Source: CAWEYO01 sp963813315
Lineage (GTDB): Bacteria; Pseudomonadota; Alphaproteobacteria; Rhizobiales; Rhizobiaceae
Direction of reading: 5' to 3'
Assembly (NCBI GenBank): GCA_963813315.1
Contig: CAWEYO010000010.1
Coordinates: forward strand, 1-64,000
DNA length: 64,000 nt
The translations under genes and the position numbers were made by a program. Under the pieces are notes generated by a model, which was not told the origin of the DNA, searched no databases, and saw only the letters and a program-made list of their open reading frames with translations. Shown piece after piece: positions 24,592 through 33,056 of the stretch (its first letter is position 1; each line of letters begins with the position of its first letter).

Positions 24592-25914
24592 ATGCAGGAA
24601 TTTCGAATGCACGACCACCGGCAAAGCCACAGGCTTCGCCTTAACACGCTCATCAAGCTGCGATGGCTGGCCATTATCGGCCAGAGTGCGGCGGTCCTTT
24701 TCGTCGCCTACTGGCTCGAATTTCCGCTTCCGGTCAGCATATGCTTTGCGCTGATCGCGCTATCGGCGTGGCTCAACCTGTTTCTTGCATTCCGCTATCC
24801 CGCCGCCCACCGGCTGCGGCCCTTCGCGGCACTCGGGATCATGATCTTCGACGCGATCCAGCTTGCCGGCCTGTTGTTTCTCACCGGCGGCCTTACCAAC
24901 CCGTTCTCGCTGCTGATGACTGTGCCGGTTGTCATTTCGGCCACGTCGCTTCCGCTCCGAATGACCATCCTTCTCGGCGCGCTGGTGGTCTCGATGGCCA
25001 CCGCCCTCGTCTTCTATCATCTGCCGCTGCCGTGGTTTCCCGGCGTCGAGCTTCCTATGCCCTTTGTGTATGTCTCGGGCGTGTGGGTGGCCGTGGTGTC
25101 GAGCATCGCTTTCACAGGCATCTATGCGTGGCGCGTCGCCGAGGAGGCGCGGATGCTTGCCAACGCGCTCGCCGCCACCGAGCTCGTCTTGCAGCGCGAG
25201 CAGCACCTTTCGGCCCTCGACGGTCTGGCCGCCGCGGCCGCGCACGAACTCGGCACGCCGCTCGCCACCATTGTGCTTGTCGCCAAGGAGATGCAGCACG
25301 AACTCGTTGACGATCCTCGCTGGCATGAGGACGTGACATTGCTGCGCACGCAAAGCGAGCGATGCCGGGATATCCTGAAGCGCCTTACCAGTCTTTCGAC
25401 CGAGAGCGAGGAGCATCTTGCGCAACTGCCGCTTACCTCGCTCATCGAGGAGGTGATCGCGCCTCACCGCGATTTCGGCATCTCGATCAAGCTGGAGCCC
25501 GGCGAGCGCAGCGGCCCCGAGCCCGTCGGGCGGCGCAATCCCGGCGTCATCTACGGGCTTGGCAACCTCGTCGAGAATGCGGTCGATTTCGCGCGTGAAT
25601 CGGTGACGGTCCGCTGGCGCTGGAACGAAAGCAATGTCGCACTCGACGTCACCGACGATGGCCCCGGCTTTCCGCCCGAAATCATCGACCGGATTGGCGA
25701 ACCCTACATGTCGACCAGGCAAGGGAGCGAACCCGGCGGCGGGCTGGGCCTTGGGCTCTTCATCGCCAAGACCCTGCTCGAGCGATCGGGCGCGACACTG
25801 TCCTTCCGCAACGCAATGGAACCTGGCAAGGGCGCCATGGTTCAGGTGTTCTGGCCGCGCGAGGTTTTCCTTCAGCCGCGAACAGGCTCGGAGCCGCTCT
25901 TCGACAGGGCATAG
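24592..25914 (+). CDS. actS: Redox-sensing histidine kinase ActS (RegB/PrrB family)
   Basis: The 440-residue protein has an N-terminal multi-span membrane domain with the quinone-binding heptapeptide GGLTNPF at 99-105, an H-box with H218 (AAAAHELGTPLA), the redox-active cysteine C258 (SERCRDILKR) and an ATPase domain with NLVENAVDFA and GGGLGLGLF. RegB-type kinases sense quinone redox state and phosphorylate RegA/ActR. It is followed by actR, though a family C repeat of about 50 bases lies between. The start at 24592 gives the usual family length. Confidence 0.9.
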   Translation: MQEFRMHDHRQSHRLRLNTLIKLRWLAIIGQSAAVLFVAYWLEFPLPVSICFALIALSAWLNLFLAFRYPAAHRLRPFAALGIMIFDAIQLAGLLFLTGGLTNPFSLLMTVPVVISATSLPLRMTILLGALVVSMATALVFYHLPLPWFPGVELPMPFVYVSGVWVAVVSSIAFTGIYAWRVAEEARMLANALAATELVLQREQHLSALDGLAAAAAHELGTPLATIVLVAKEMQHELVDDPRWHEDVTLLRTQSERCRDILKRLTSLSTESEEHLAQLPLTSLIEEVIAPHRDFGISIKLEPGERSGPEPVGRRNPGVIYGLGNLVENAVDFARESVTVRWRWNESNVALDVTDDGPGFPPEIIDRIGEPYMSTRQGSEPGGGLGLGLFIAKTLLERSGATLSFRNAMEPGKGAMVQVFWPREVFLQPRTGSEPLFDRA

Positions 25915-25966
25915 GGTGTTTGGGGATTCAGGTCAGGCCGGCATCACCTGAATCCCGACACACCTA
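25913..25966. repeat. Family C short palindrome
   Basis: AGGGTGTTTGGGGATTCAGG and the opposing CCTGAATCCCGACACACCT form a compact hairpin between actS and actR. The same ends enclose a longer element at 51204-51343. Confidence 0.65.
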
Positions 25967-26036
25967 AAGCAAGTGGAACTATTTGCTTGATTGGCCTATT
26001 GGATTGCACAGAATCGAGAAGCAGCGGGCGAATGCG

Positions 26037-26600
26037 ATGGCCGGAGAAGACGAGACCAATGCCAGCGAAATGGGCGAGGACACGACGCTCCTGATCGTGG
26101 ACGACGACAAGCCCTTCCTGACCCGGGTCGCGCGCGCGATGGAAGGCCGCGGCTTTCAGGTGGAAACGGCCGAAAGCGTCGAGGAAGCCGTCGCCAAGGC
26201 CCGCGAAAAGCCGCCGGCCTTTGCGGTCGTGGACATGCGGCTTGGCGATGGCAACGGGCTCGACGTGGTCAAGGCAATTCGCGAGAAGCGTGACGATTGC
26301 CGCACCATCATTCTCACGGGCTACGGCAATATCGCCACGGCGGTCACCGCGGTGAAGCTCGGCGCAATCGACTATTTGTCGAAACCCGCCGATGCCGACG
26401 AGATCTATGCCGCGCTGACCCGCACGACCGGCCAAAGGGCGGCACCTCCCGAGAACCCGATGTCGGCGGATCGCGTGCGGTGGGAGCACATCCAGCGCGT
26501 CTACGAAATGTGCGACCGCAACGTCTCGGAGACCGCCCGCCGGCTCAACATGCATCGCCGCACGCTGCAGCGTATTCTCGCCAAGCGCGCGCCTCGCTAG
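26037..26600 (+). CDS. actR: Response regulator ActR (RegA/PrrA family)
   Basis: The 187-residue protein has a receiver domain with the acidic pair VDDD near residues 21-24, the phosphorylation site D66 (VVDMRLGDGNG), the switch threonine region ILTGYG and K of LSKPAD. A Fis-like helix-turn-helix (NVSETARRLNMHRRTLQRIL) ends the protein, a near-invariant feature of RegA proteins. It controls redox-dependent genes such as those for respiration and fixation. It lies just downstream of its kinase gene. An in-frame ATG 11 codons later is an alternative start. Confidence 0.9.
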   Translation: MAGEDETNASEMGEDTTLLIVDDDKPFLTRVARAMEGRGFQVETAESVEEAVAKAREKPPAFAVVDMRLGDGNGLDVVKAIREKRDDCRTIILTGYGNIATAVTAVKLGAIDYLSKPADADEIYAALTRTTGQRAAPPENPMSADRVRWEHIQRVYEMCDRNVSETARRLNMHRRTLQRILAKRAPR

Positions 26601-26624
26601 GGCGCGTCGCCATTTTCAGCCACG

Positions 26625-27125
26625 CTATTCGCTCTCGCCTTCAAGTGCCGGAACCGCCACGCCTGCCAACTCGGCCGCCAACAGGCGGGCGGCACCCGCC
26701 CGCGCGATTCTGAGCATCAACGCCTTGCGTGTCGCGGCTGGTAGCCGGTGTTCCGGCGCCTCACGCAGAATTTCCGCGCCATAGCCGTCAGAGAGTATGA
26801 ACCCGCATTCCTGCGGAAAAATACCCGCCGGCACTTCAGGATGCGTGGCGAAGAAGAACCGGTCTGAATGCAGCCGGTAGTCCGGCCATTTGCGGTCGAC
26901 GCGATAGTCCTCGACGGAAGACTTGATTTCGATGATCCAGATGTCGCCTTGCCGGGTCAGGGCGACCAGATCGGCGCGTCGTCCGGTGGCAAGCGACAGT
27001 TCGGGCAGCACGTGTGCTCCCATCTGGATCAGCAGGCGCTGCACGCCTCGCCGGATGACCATGGCGCGCTCTGATTGCCTGCCGTCAACCAACGGATTGG
27101 ACAGAATCGGAGAAATGATCGGCAT
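26625..27125 (-). CDS. mmcB: MmcB-type putative DNA repair nuclease
   Basis: The 166-residue protein has the nuclease-like core of the MmcB family: RADLVALTRQGDIWIIEIKS with the D...E-x-K metal-site pattern. In Caulobacter, MmcB belongs to the SOS/mutagenesis response. I start at the ATG 27125 (MPIISPILSNPLVDGR), which matches family length; upstream in-frame ATGs only extend into hmrR. It is convergent with actR and lies 31 bases after hmrR on the same strand. Confidence 0.7.
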   Translation of the reverse strand: MPIISPILSNPLVDGRQSERAMVIRRGVQRLLIQMGAHVLPELSLATGRRADLVALTRQGDIWIIEIKSSVEDYRVDRKWPDYRLHSDRFFFATHPEVPAGIFPQECGFILSDGYGAEILREAPEHRLPAATRKALMLRIARAGAARLLAAELAGVAVPALEGESE

Positions 27126-27156
27126 TGCCGGACCATGCCACCAATTCACTGCTCCA

Positions 27157-27585
27157 TCAAATCGATGCGTCTCGGCCGCCATGTTTCGCAGTTTTGCCGG
27201 GCGTGCCGGCAATGTCTTCAAGGATCGGACAATCCGGCCGCTCATCGCCATGGCAAGCCTGGATAAGCTTCTGCAGCGTTGTCCGCATGGCCTCGAGTTC
27301 GCCGATCTTCAGAGTGATCGCCGCGACGTGCGCCGAAGCGATTTCCCTGACGTCGTGGCTGGCCCTGCCGCGGTCCTGATAGAGCGCCATCAACTGGCGG
27401 CAATCGTCGATCGAGAAGCCGTGTGCGCGTGCGCGGCGGAGAAACGACAGTCTGTGGATGTCGTCTTGAGAATAGTGGCGATAGCCGTTCGAGGCGCGAA
27501 GCGGGCTGATCAGCCCGATGTCTTCGTAGTAGCGGATGGTCTTGGCCGGCAGTCCCGAAAGGCGCGCGGCTTCACCGACATTCAT
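27157..27585 (-). CDS. hmrR: MerR-family copper-responsive regulator HmrR/CueR
   Basis: The 142-residue protein begins MNVGEAARLSGLPAKTIRYY, a typical MerR helix-turn-helix, and has the CueR metal-loop spacing C-x7-C (CHGDERPDC). CueR/HmrR proteins sense Cu(I) or Ag(I) and activate copper efflux genes by distorting the promoter. GGGAG lies 7 bases before the ATG at 27585. No copper ATPase lies next to it in this window, so its target is elsewhere. It is divergent from an L,D-transpeptidase gene. Confidence 0.8.
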   Translation of the reverse strand: MNVGEAARLSGLPAKTIRYYEDIGLISPLRASNGYRHYSQDDIHRLSFLRRARAHGFSIDDCRQLMALYQDRGRASHDVREIASAHVAAITLKIGELEAMRTTLQKLIQACHGDERPDCPILEDIAGTPGKTAKHGGRDASI

Positions 27586-27815
27586 GGGAAACTCCCTGTT
27601 CCTGCAACAACAGATGGTGATTGACCGCCACCCGGACAATCAGCACCGGGGCTGAATTCTGTTGCCGAAATGCCATAGCCGCCTCGCTAACCGCAGGCGG
27701 CGCGCCGAACCGCGATGCTGGCGCTTGGCAAGCAAAAGAAATGCGACCTATGAATATTAACCAAGTCGCCGCGAATCGAGCGGCAGGTTGCATAGGCGGG
27801 GATAAACCGGACTCC

Positions 27816-28439
27816 ATGATGCGGATCAGAACAATCGCGGTTGCTGCGGGACTGGCCCTGACGGCCGCGCTTGCCGCATGCAGCACTGACGGCGCGCTTC
27901 GGTTTTTTTCCAACGACTACGGCTCAAGGACCGACTCCGGCTACTATGTTCCCGCGATCCCGATCTACAAGGTGGACCGCAAATACCATCGCCAGATGGT
28001 CCGATTCGAGACCCGCGAGAAGCCTGGAACGATCATCGTCGACACCGGCGAAAAGCACCTCTATTTCGTGATGGGAGACGGCACGGCGATGCGCTACGGC
28101 ATCGGCGTCGGCCGCGAAGGATTCGAGTGGAAGGGCACCGCCCGCATCGGGATGAAGCGCGAATGGCCGGTCTGGACACCCCCCGCCGCCATGATCAGAC
28201 GCCAGCCGGAGCTTGCAAGATTTGCCGGCGGGATGAACCCGGGCGTTCGCAACGCGCTCGGCGCGCGCGCCCTCTATCTCTACAACAAGGGCGGAGATTC
28301 CGGTTACCGGCTGCACGGCACGCCCGAATGGGCGTCGATCGGCAAGGCCATGTCTTCGGGCTGCATCCGGCTGATCAATCAGGACATTATCGATCTCTAC
28401 AACCGCGCGGAAATCGGCGCGAAGGTGATCGTCAGGTAG
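27816..28439 (+). CDS. L,D-transpeptidase lipoprotein (YkuD domain)
   Basis: The 207-residue precursor has a lipoprotein signal with lipobox LAAC near residue 22 and a YkuD catalytic domain with LHGTPEWASIGKAMSSGCIR (the H and C active-site pattern HGT...SxGCIRL). Such enzymes form 3-3 cross-links in peptidoglycan or attach proteins to it. Two ATGs are adjacent at 27816 and 27819. A good rho-independent terminator follows. The protein would sit in the periplasm anchored to a membrane. Confidence 0.85.
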   Translation: MMRIRTIAVAAGLALTAALAACSTDGALRFFSNDYGSRTDSGYYVPAIPIYKVDRKYHRQMVRFETREKPGTIIVDTGEKHLYFVMGDGTAMRYGIGVGREGFEWKGTARIGMKREWPVWTPPAAMIRRQPELARFAGGMNPGVRNALGARALYLYNKGGDSGYRLHGTPEWASIGKAMSSGCIRLINQDIIDLYNRAEIGAKVIVR

Positions 28440-28478
28440 TTTAGGCGAGCCGTCTCGGCAACAAGGACGTCGCAGCAG

Positions 28479-28506
28479 GAAACCGGGCCCAAAACCCGGT
28501 TTTTTG
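28479..28506 (+). terminator. Rho-independent terminator after the L,D-transpeptidase gene
   Basis: AACCGGG at 28481-28487 pairs with CCCGGTT at 28495-28501 around a CCCAAAA loop and is followed by a run of T. It lies 40 bases after the stop codon. Confidence 0.75.
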
Positions 28507-28523
28507 CTTTGTTACCTTGGGGG

Positions 28524-28570
28524 CGTCGGATTTTTCCCGAAACCGGTTCCCACTTTTGGGTACGATGCTT
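28524..28570. repeat. Family A palindromic repeat
   Basis: GCGTCGGATTTTTCCCGAAACCGG with right arm CCCACTTTTGGGTACGATGCT is a diverged family A copy. It overlaps the stop codon region of the NifU-like gene. Confidence 0.6.
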
Positions 28571-29147
28571 AGACGGCGACCTGCTCGACCTGCTGCACCT
28601 CGGGAACAAAATGGCGGAGCAGGTTCTGGATGCCGTGCTTCAGCGTGGCGGTCGAAGACGGACAACCGGCACAGGCCCCCTTCATGTACAGGAACACCGT
28701 GCCATTCTCATAGCCACGGAAGGTGATGTCGCCACCGTCCTGCGCCACCGCCGGGCGCACACGCGTATCGAGCAGTTCCTTGATCGTCTGTACGATCTCC
28801 TCGTCAGCCTTGTCATAGAATTCGGCGGTCCTGTCGCCGTCGTCGGCCGCCGCCTGGGCCCCGCTGCCCATCACCGGCAAGCCGGACATGAAATGTTCCA
28901 TGATCGTGCCCAGGATCGCCGGCTTGAGATGCTGCCAGTCGGGGCCATCCTTCGTTACCGTGACAAAATCAAAGCCGAAGAAGACGCCGGTCACGCCGGA
29001 TATATCAAACAACCGGCCCGCAAGCGGTGAAGAGGCGCGTGCCGTTTCCGCATCCCGAAAGTCCGCGGTACCGGAGGGCAGAACCTCCTTCCCGGGCAGG
29101 AACTTGAGGGTCGCCGGATTGGGCGTTGCCTCCGTCTGAATGAACAT
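28569..29147 (-). CDS. NifU-domain iron-sulfur scaffold protein (Nfu type)
   Basis: The 192-residue protein has an N-terminal Nfu/NifU-N domain (MFIQTEATPNPATLKFLPGK) and a C-terminal NifU domain with the cluster-binding CxxC in GACAGCPSS. It carries and delivers Fe-S clusters to apoproteins in the cytoplasm. A candidate Irr-type iron-control element lies 34 bases upstream. The stop codon region is formed by a family A repeat. Confidence 0.85.
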   Translation of the reverse strand: MFIQTEATPNPATLKFLPGKEVLPSGTADFRDAETARASSPLAGRLFDISGVTGVFFGFDFVTVTKDGPDWQHLKPAILGTIMEHFMSGLPVMGSGAQAAADDGDRTAEFYDKADEEIVQTIKELLDTRVRPAVAQDGGDITFRGYENGTVFLYMKGACAGCPSSTATLKHGIQNLLRHFVPEVQQVEQVAV

Positions 29148-29180
29148 CGATGCTACTCCGTGCCCGCCGGGCGGGCGTTG

Positions 29181-29197
29181 TGTGGAATAATTCTAAA
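29181..29197 (-). promoter_or_regulatory. Candidate iron control element (Irr/ICE-like)
   Basis: On the minus strand TTTAGAA-TTA-TTCCACA matches the ICE consensus TTTAGAA-N3-TTCTAAA in the full first half and five of seven bases in the second. It sits upstream of the Nfu gene, a sensible target for iron control. The match is imperfect, so this is a proposal. Confidence 0.35.
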
Positions 29198-29270
29198 CTA
29201 AATAGGTCGATGCACGGCTCCGATCAAGCGAAACGCGCCGTGTTCGAGGCGGACGCCGTGAAATGTTTTG

Positions 29271-29762
29271 CTACGCCAGGCTCTCAATGTCCTCGTCGGA
29301 CAGGTTCTGCGGCACGACGGTGACGGGAATGGGGAAGGCCGCCGCTTTGCCGGCAATCGAGGCCACCAGCGGGCCTGGCCCCTCCTTGCCTGCACCGGCC
29401 GCGAGCACCAGTATGGCGATATCCTGGTCTTCTTCGATCAGCTTGTGGATCTCGTCGGCCGGATTTCCCTCGCGCACCACAAGCTCGGGCTCGATGCCCA
29501 GTTGTTCCCGCACCTTTACCGCATAGGCGTCCAGCGCGAAATTCGCATTCGCGGTGGCTTCCTCACGCATGATCTTTTCCACCCCCAGCCAATGCTGGAA
29601 ATCGCCCGGCTCGATCACATAGAGCAGCACCAGGACGCCGTTCGTGGCCATGGCGCGGCGGGAAGCGTAGGCGACCGCGCGTTCGCATTCCGGCGTATCG
29701 TCTATGATCGCCAGGAACTTGCGCCGATGGCCGGCCTCCCGGCTGAGTCGTTTTGAGACCAT
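29271..29762 (-). CDS. Universal stress protein, UspA family
   Basis: The 163-residue protein has the Usp fold: FLAIIDDTPECERAVAYASR near the start and a C-terminal VLAAGAGKEGPGP...ASIAGKAA region that resembles the ATP-binding loop G-x2-G-x9-G-S/T. The exact biochemical role is unknown for most family members. It is 124 bases upstream of the Nfu gene on the same strand and likely has its own promoter. Confidence 0.8.
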   Translation of the reverse strand: MVSKRLSREAGHRRKFLAIIDDTPECERAVAYASRRAMATNGVLVLLYVIEPGDFQHWLGVEKIMREEATANANFALDAYAVKVREQLGIEPELVVREGNPADEIHKLIEEDQDIAILVLAAGAGKEGPGPLVASIAGKAAAFPIPVTVVPQNLSDEDIESLA

Positions 29763-30057
29763 GCAATGTCACCACTCGAATAATATTTCGGCAATCTGCC
29801 ATCGCGGAGCACGGCGAGCAAGCGGCCGCACTGCCGCATCAAAGACTTAGTGCATGATCCCGAAAAGTGCGTAGCGGTTTTCGGAAAAGATCATGCGAAA
29901 TCAAAGAACTAGAGCGCAGCGACGACTCCGATTGAAATCATCGCGCTCTGGAGCATCGGACCCGAAAGTGGGAATCGGTTTCGGGAAAAATCCGATGCTC
30001 TAACAAAGAGATAGAGCGTCAGCGCTGCGTCTGCCGCTCTGGAGGCCGCGCTCATGA
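29763..30057. repeat. Intergenic stretch with two palindromic repeats
   Basis: GCATGATCCCGAAAAGTGCG with right arm CGGAAAAGATCATGC spans about 29851-29898. A family A copy (GAGCATCGGACCCGAAAGTG ... AAATCCGATGCTC) spans 29950-30001. No gene is supported between the usp and trpS genes. Confidence 0.7.
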
Positions 30058-31125
30058 TCAGCCGTTCAGCAGACCGACGATGTTGCGCACGTCTCGCATC
30101 GTTGCTTCTGCAAGGGCACTGGCACGCTCGCCGCCATCGCGCAGAACGCTGTCGACATAGACCGTGTCCTGCGAGATGCGGCGCATTTCGCCGGCGACAG
30201 GCGCAAGCTTCTCGACCGCCAGGTCGGCGAGCGCAGGCTTGAAGACCGAGAACTGCTGGCCGCCGAAGTCGGCGAGCACCTTTTCCTTGCTCGTCCCGGC
30301 AAGTGCGGCGTAGAGCACGACGAGGTTCTCCGCTTCCGGCCTGTTCTTCAACCCCTCAACCTCGCCCGGAAGCGCGTCGGGATCGGTTTTTGCTTTCCGG
30401 ATCTTCTTCGAGATCGTTTCGGCATCATCGGTCAGGTTGATCCGCGAGAGATCCGAAGGATCGGACTTCGACATTTTCTTCAGCCCGTCCCGCAAGGACA
30501 TGACCCGCGGCGCGGGCCCTTCGATCAGGGGCTCGGTCAGGGGGAAGAAGCCGTTGACTTTCTCCTCGCCCATGACCATCTCCACGCCCACGCCAAGCTC
30601 GGCGATGCGCTCGGAGAAATCGTTGTTGAATTTCTGGGCGATGTCGCGCGTCAGTTCGAGATGCTGCTTCTGATCGTCGCCGACCGGAACATGCGTGGCT
30701 CGATAGGCAAGAATGTCGGCAGCCATCAGCGTCGGATAGGCAAACAGCCCGACCGATGCGTTCTCCCGATCCTTGCCAGCCTTCTCCTTGAACTGCGTCA
30801 TCCGCGACAGCCATCCCATGCGCGCCACGCAGTTGAACACCCAGGCAAGCTCGGCATGCTGCATCACGCGGCTCTGATTGAAGACGATATGCTTCCTGGG
30901 ATCGATGCCGGCCGCAAGAAAGGCCGCCGTGACCTCCCGTGTCGCCCTGATGAGCTCGGCCGGCTCCTGCCACATGGTGATCGCGTGAAGGTCGACCACG
31001 CAGTAGATGCAGTCATGGCTTTCCTGGAGCTGGACGAAACGGCGGATCGCGCCGAGATAGTTGCCGAGGTGGAGGTTGCCGGTTGGCTGGACGCCGGAAA
31101 AGACAAGCGGCTTGAAGGCGGTCAT
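30058..31125 (-). CDS. trpS: Tryptophanyl-tRNA synthetase
   Basis: The 355-residue class I synthetase has the HIGH-like motif NLHLGN (residues ~16-21) and the KMSKS motif (KKMSKSD). It charges tRNA-Trp in the cytoplasm and is essential. Starting at the ATG 31125 gives MTAFKPLVFSGVQPTGNLHL, the family N-terminus; upstream in-frame codons are not part of it. It follows murJ on the same strand, an order common in the Rhizobiales. Confidence 0.92.
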   Translation of the reverse strand: MTAFKPLVFSGVQPTGNLHLGNYLGAIRRFVQLQESHDCIYCVVDLHAITMWQEPAELIRATREVTAAFLAAGIDPRKHIVFNQSRVMQHAELAWVFNCVARMGWLSRMTQFKEKAGKDRENASVGLFAYPTLMAADILAYRATHVPVGDDQKQHLELTRDIAQKFNNDFSERIAELGVGVEMVMGEEKVNGFFPLTEPLIEGPAPRVMSLRDGLKKMSKSDPSDLSRINLTDDAETISKKIRKAKTDPDALPGEVEGLKNRPEAENLVVLYAALAGTSKEKVLADFGGQQFSVFKPALADLAVEKLAPVAGEMRRISQDTVYVDSVLRDGGERASALAEATMRDVRNIVGLLNG

Positions 31126-31269
31126 GATTGTCCTCGTGGCTTGTGGAGGGCCGTTTCGCGCGCGGCGAAATTCGAAGCGGCTTATGAACGAGGGCCGTGC
31201 CGGGATCAAGGGCCATTACGGGCGGAATGGTCAGGAGCACCTTGTTGACGGTTCCGAGATCGAGGACGG

Positions 31270-32850
31270 TCAATCGGTTCGATTGCCGCCTCCGCGGCGG
31301 ATGCTGCGTCGGAGCATGCCTATATCCGCCGCGCCGATGCCGAAAGCAACGGCAAAATAGGTCGCGGTCGCCCCACCGATGAGCACGGCGAGAGCAGCCG
31401 CCTGCACCGGAAGCGCAGCCTCCTCAGCCAGATAGGGCGAAAGCCAGCCGGCGGCGAAATGGATGGCGGCGCCCATCGCGACGGAGGAGAGCACAAGGCG
31501 CGGAATACGCCGCATCAGCGCGGCGTCGCGGCCCCAGTGTCCGCGCTGGATCAGCACGCCGAGCAACAGCGCCGCATTCACCCAGCCTGCGGCCGCCGAT
31601 GCGATGGCAATGCCCTGCGCGCCCAGCCGGGGAAACAGCGATAGCGCCAGTGAAACGTTCACGGCCACCGAGATCGCGGCGAACACCATCGGCGTTCGCG
31701 TATCCTCCCGCGCAAAATAGCCGGGCGTGAACGCCTTGATCAGGACGAAGGCGGGCAGTCCGAGCCCGAATATCGCCAGGATAGCCGACACGACCGGCGT
31801 GCTGTTCGTGGCGGCGAAGGCGCCGCGTTCGTAGAGAACGCGCACGATCGGCTCTGACATGACGAAGAGCGCGACGGCGGCGGGCAGGGTAAGAAAGAGC
31901 GTAAATTCGACCGAACGGTTCTGAAGGTTCGCCGCTTCGTTTACGTTTCCCGCCTTCAGGGCGCGCGCCAATTCCGGCAGAAGGACGATCGCGACGGCAA
32001 TTCCCACCACGCCGAGCGGCAACTGGTAGATCCGGTCGGCATAGGCGAGCGACGATACCGCGCTGTCCTGACCGGATGCGATCGCCGTGCCGATCAGCTG
32101 GTTGATCTGCGTGATGCCGCCGGTGATCGCGGCCGGAAAGGCCAGCACAAGCAGGCGTTTGACGTTCGGCGTCAAGCGGGGCCTGCGAAAACCGATGGAG
32201 ATGCCGGCCGCTCGGACGGCGATCCAGACAATCGCCAGTTGCACCAGGCCGGCTGCGAGCACGCCCCAGGCCAGCGCGTGGCCGACGGCCAGTCCATCGC
32301 TGCCTGCATACCAGGCATAGGCGAGAACGGCGATCAGGATGACGTTCAAGAACACCGGCGCGATCGCCGCGGCGAAATAGCGGCGCAGCGAATTCAGCAT
32401 TCCGCTCATCATGGCGGCGAGCGACATGCACACAAGGTAGGGAAACATGACCGTGGCAAGGGCAACTGTCAGATCGAATTTCTGCGGATTGTCAGTGAAG
32501 CCGGGCGCCACGATCGTCGACACGAGCAGTGGCATCGACAGTTCCATCAGGATCGTGAGAAAAACGAGGACCGTGAAGAGGACGCCAAACACCTCTTCCG
32601 AAAATCGCCTGGCGCCGTCGATACCGCCGGCTTCGATCTCCTTCGCAAACAGCGGCACGAAGGCGGCGTTGAAAGCGCCCTCTGCGAAGAGGCGGCGAAA
32701 CGTGTTGGGGAACTGAAACGCCGCGTTGAAGGCATCCGCGATCGGCCCGGTGCCAAGGGCCGCAGCCATCAACATCTCGCGCGCGAAGCCGAGAATGCGG
32801 CTCATCAGCGTGCCGGAAGCAACCGTGGCGAATTTCTTGACAAGACTCAT
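31270..32850 (-). CDS. murJ: Lipid II flippase MurJ
   Basis: The 526-residue membrane protein of the MOP superfamily starts MSLVKKFATVASGTLMSRIL and has about 14 hydrophobic segments; the conserved GFAREMLMAAALG and FRRLFAEGAFNAAFVP blocks identify MurJ. It moves lipid II across the inner membrane for peptidoglycan synthesis and is essential. It lies between trpS and glnD on the same strand. Confidence 0.92.
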   Translation of the reverse strand: MSLVKKFATVASGTLMSRILGFAREMLMAAALGTGPIADAFNAAFQFPNTFRRLFAEGAFNAAFVPLFAKEIEAGGIDGARRFSEEVFGVLFTVLVFLTILMELSMPLLVSTIVAPGFTDNPQKFDLTVALATVMFPYLVCMSLAAMMSGMLNSLRRYFAAAIAPVFLNVILIAVLAYAWYAGSDGLAVGHALAWGVLAAGLVQLAIVWIAVRAAGISIGFRRPRLTPNVKRLLVLAFPAAITGGITQINQLIGTAIASGQDSAVSSLAYADRIYQLPLGVVGIAVAIVLLPELARALKAGNVNEAANLQNRSVEFTLFLTLPAAVALFVMSEPIVRVLYERGAFAATNSTPVVSAILAIFGLGLPAFVLIKAFTPGYFAREDTRTPMVFAAISVAVNVSLALSLFPRLGAQGIAIASAAAGWVNAALLLGVLIQRGHWGRDAALMRRIPRLVLSSVAMGAAIHFAAGWLSPYLAEEAALPVQAAALAVLIGGATATYFAVAFGIGAADIGMLRRSIRRGGGNRTD

Positions 32851-32947
32851 GATGCTGGACGCTGCCTTCCCGGCGCGGACGATGCAAGTGCGCGACTTGA
32901 GCGAAAAGGCACGGGCCGCGCTGATCTTCGGTTCGGAGTTATCGCTT

Positions 32948-33056
32948 AGAGCACGTTCGGCGACGGTCGTACCGGTGGTACGGCCGAGCCGGAGCCCGAA
33001 GGATTTGGCGCAAATTCACCCGGCAGAATGACCAAACCTAACCTCATCATGCTCTA
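32948..33056. repeat. Family B palindromic element at the glnD end
   Basis: The left end reads AGAGCACGTTCGGCG and the right end ACCTAACCTCATCATGCTCTA, whose reverse complement matches the left arm of the family B element at 24411. An inner hairpin GTCGTACCGGTGGTACGGC is present. The right end contains the glnD stop codon (TAG of TAGAGCATG on the minus strand). Confidence 0.6.
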
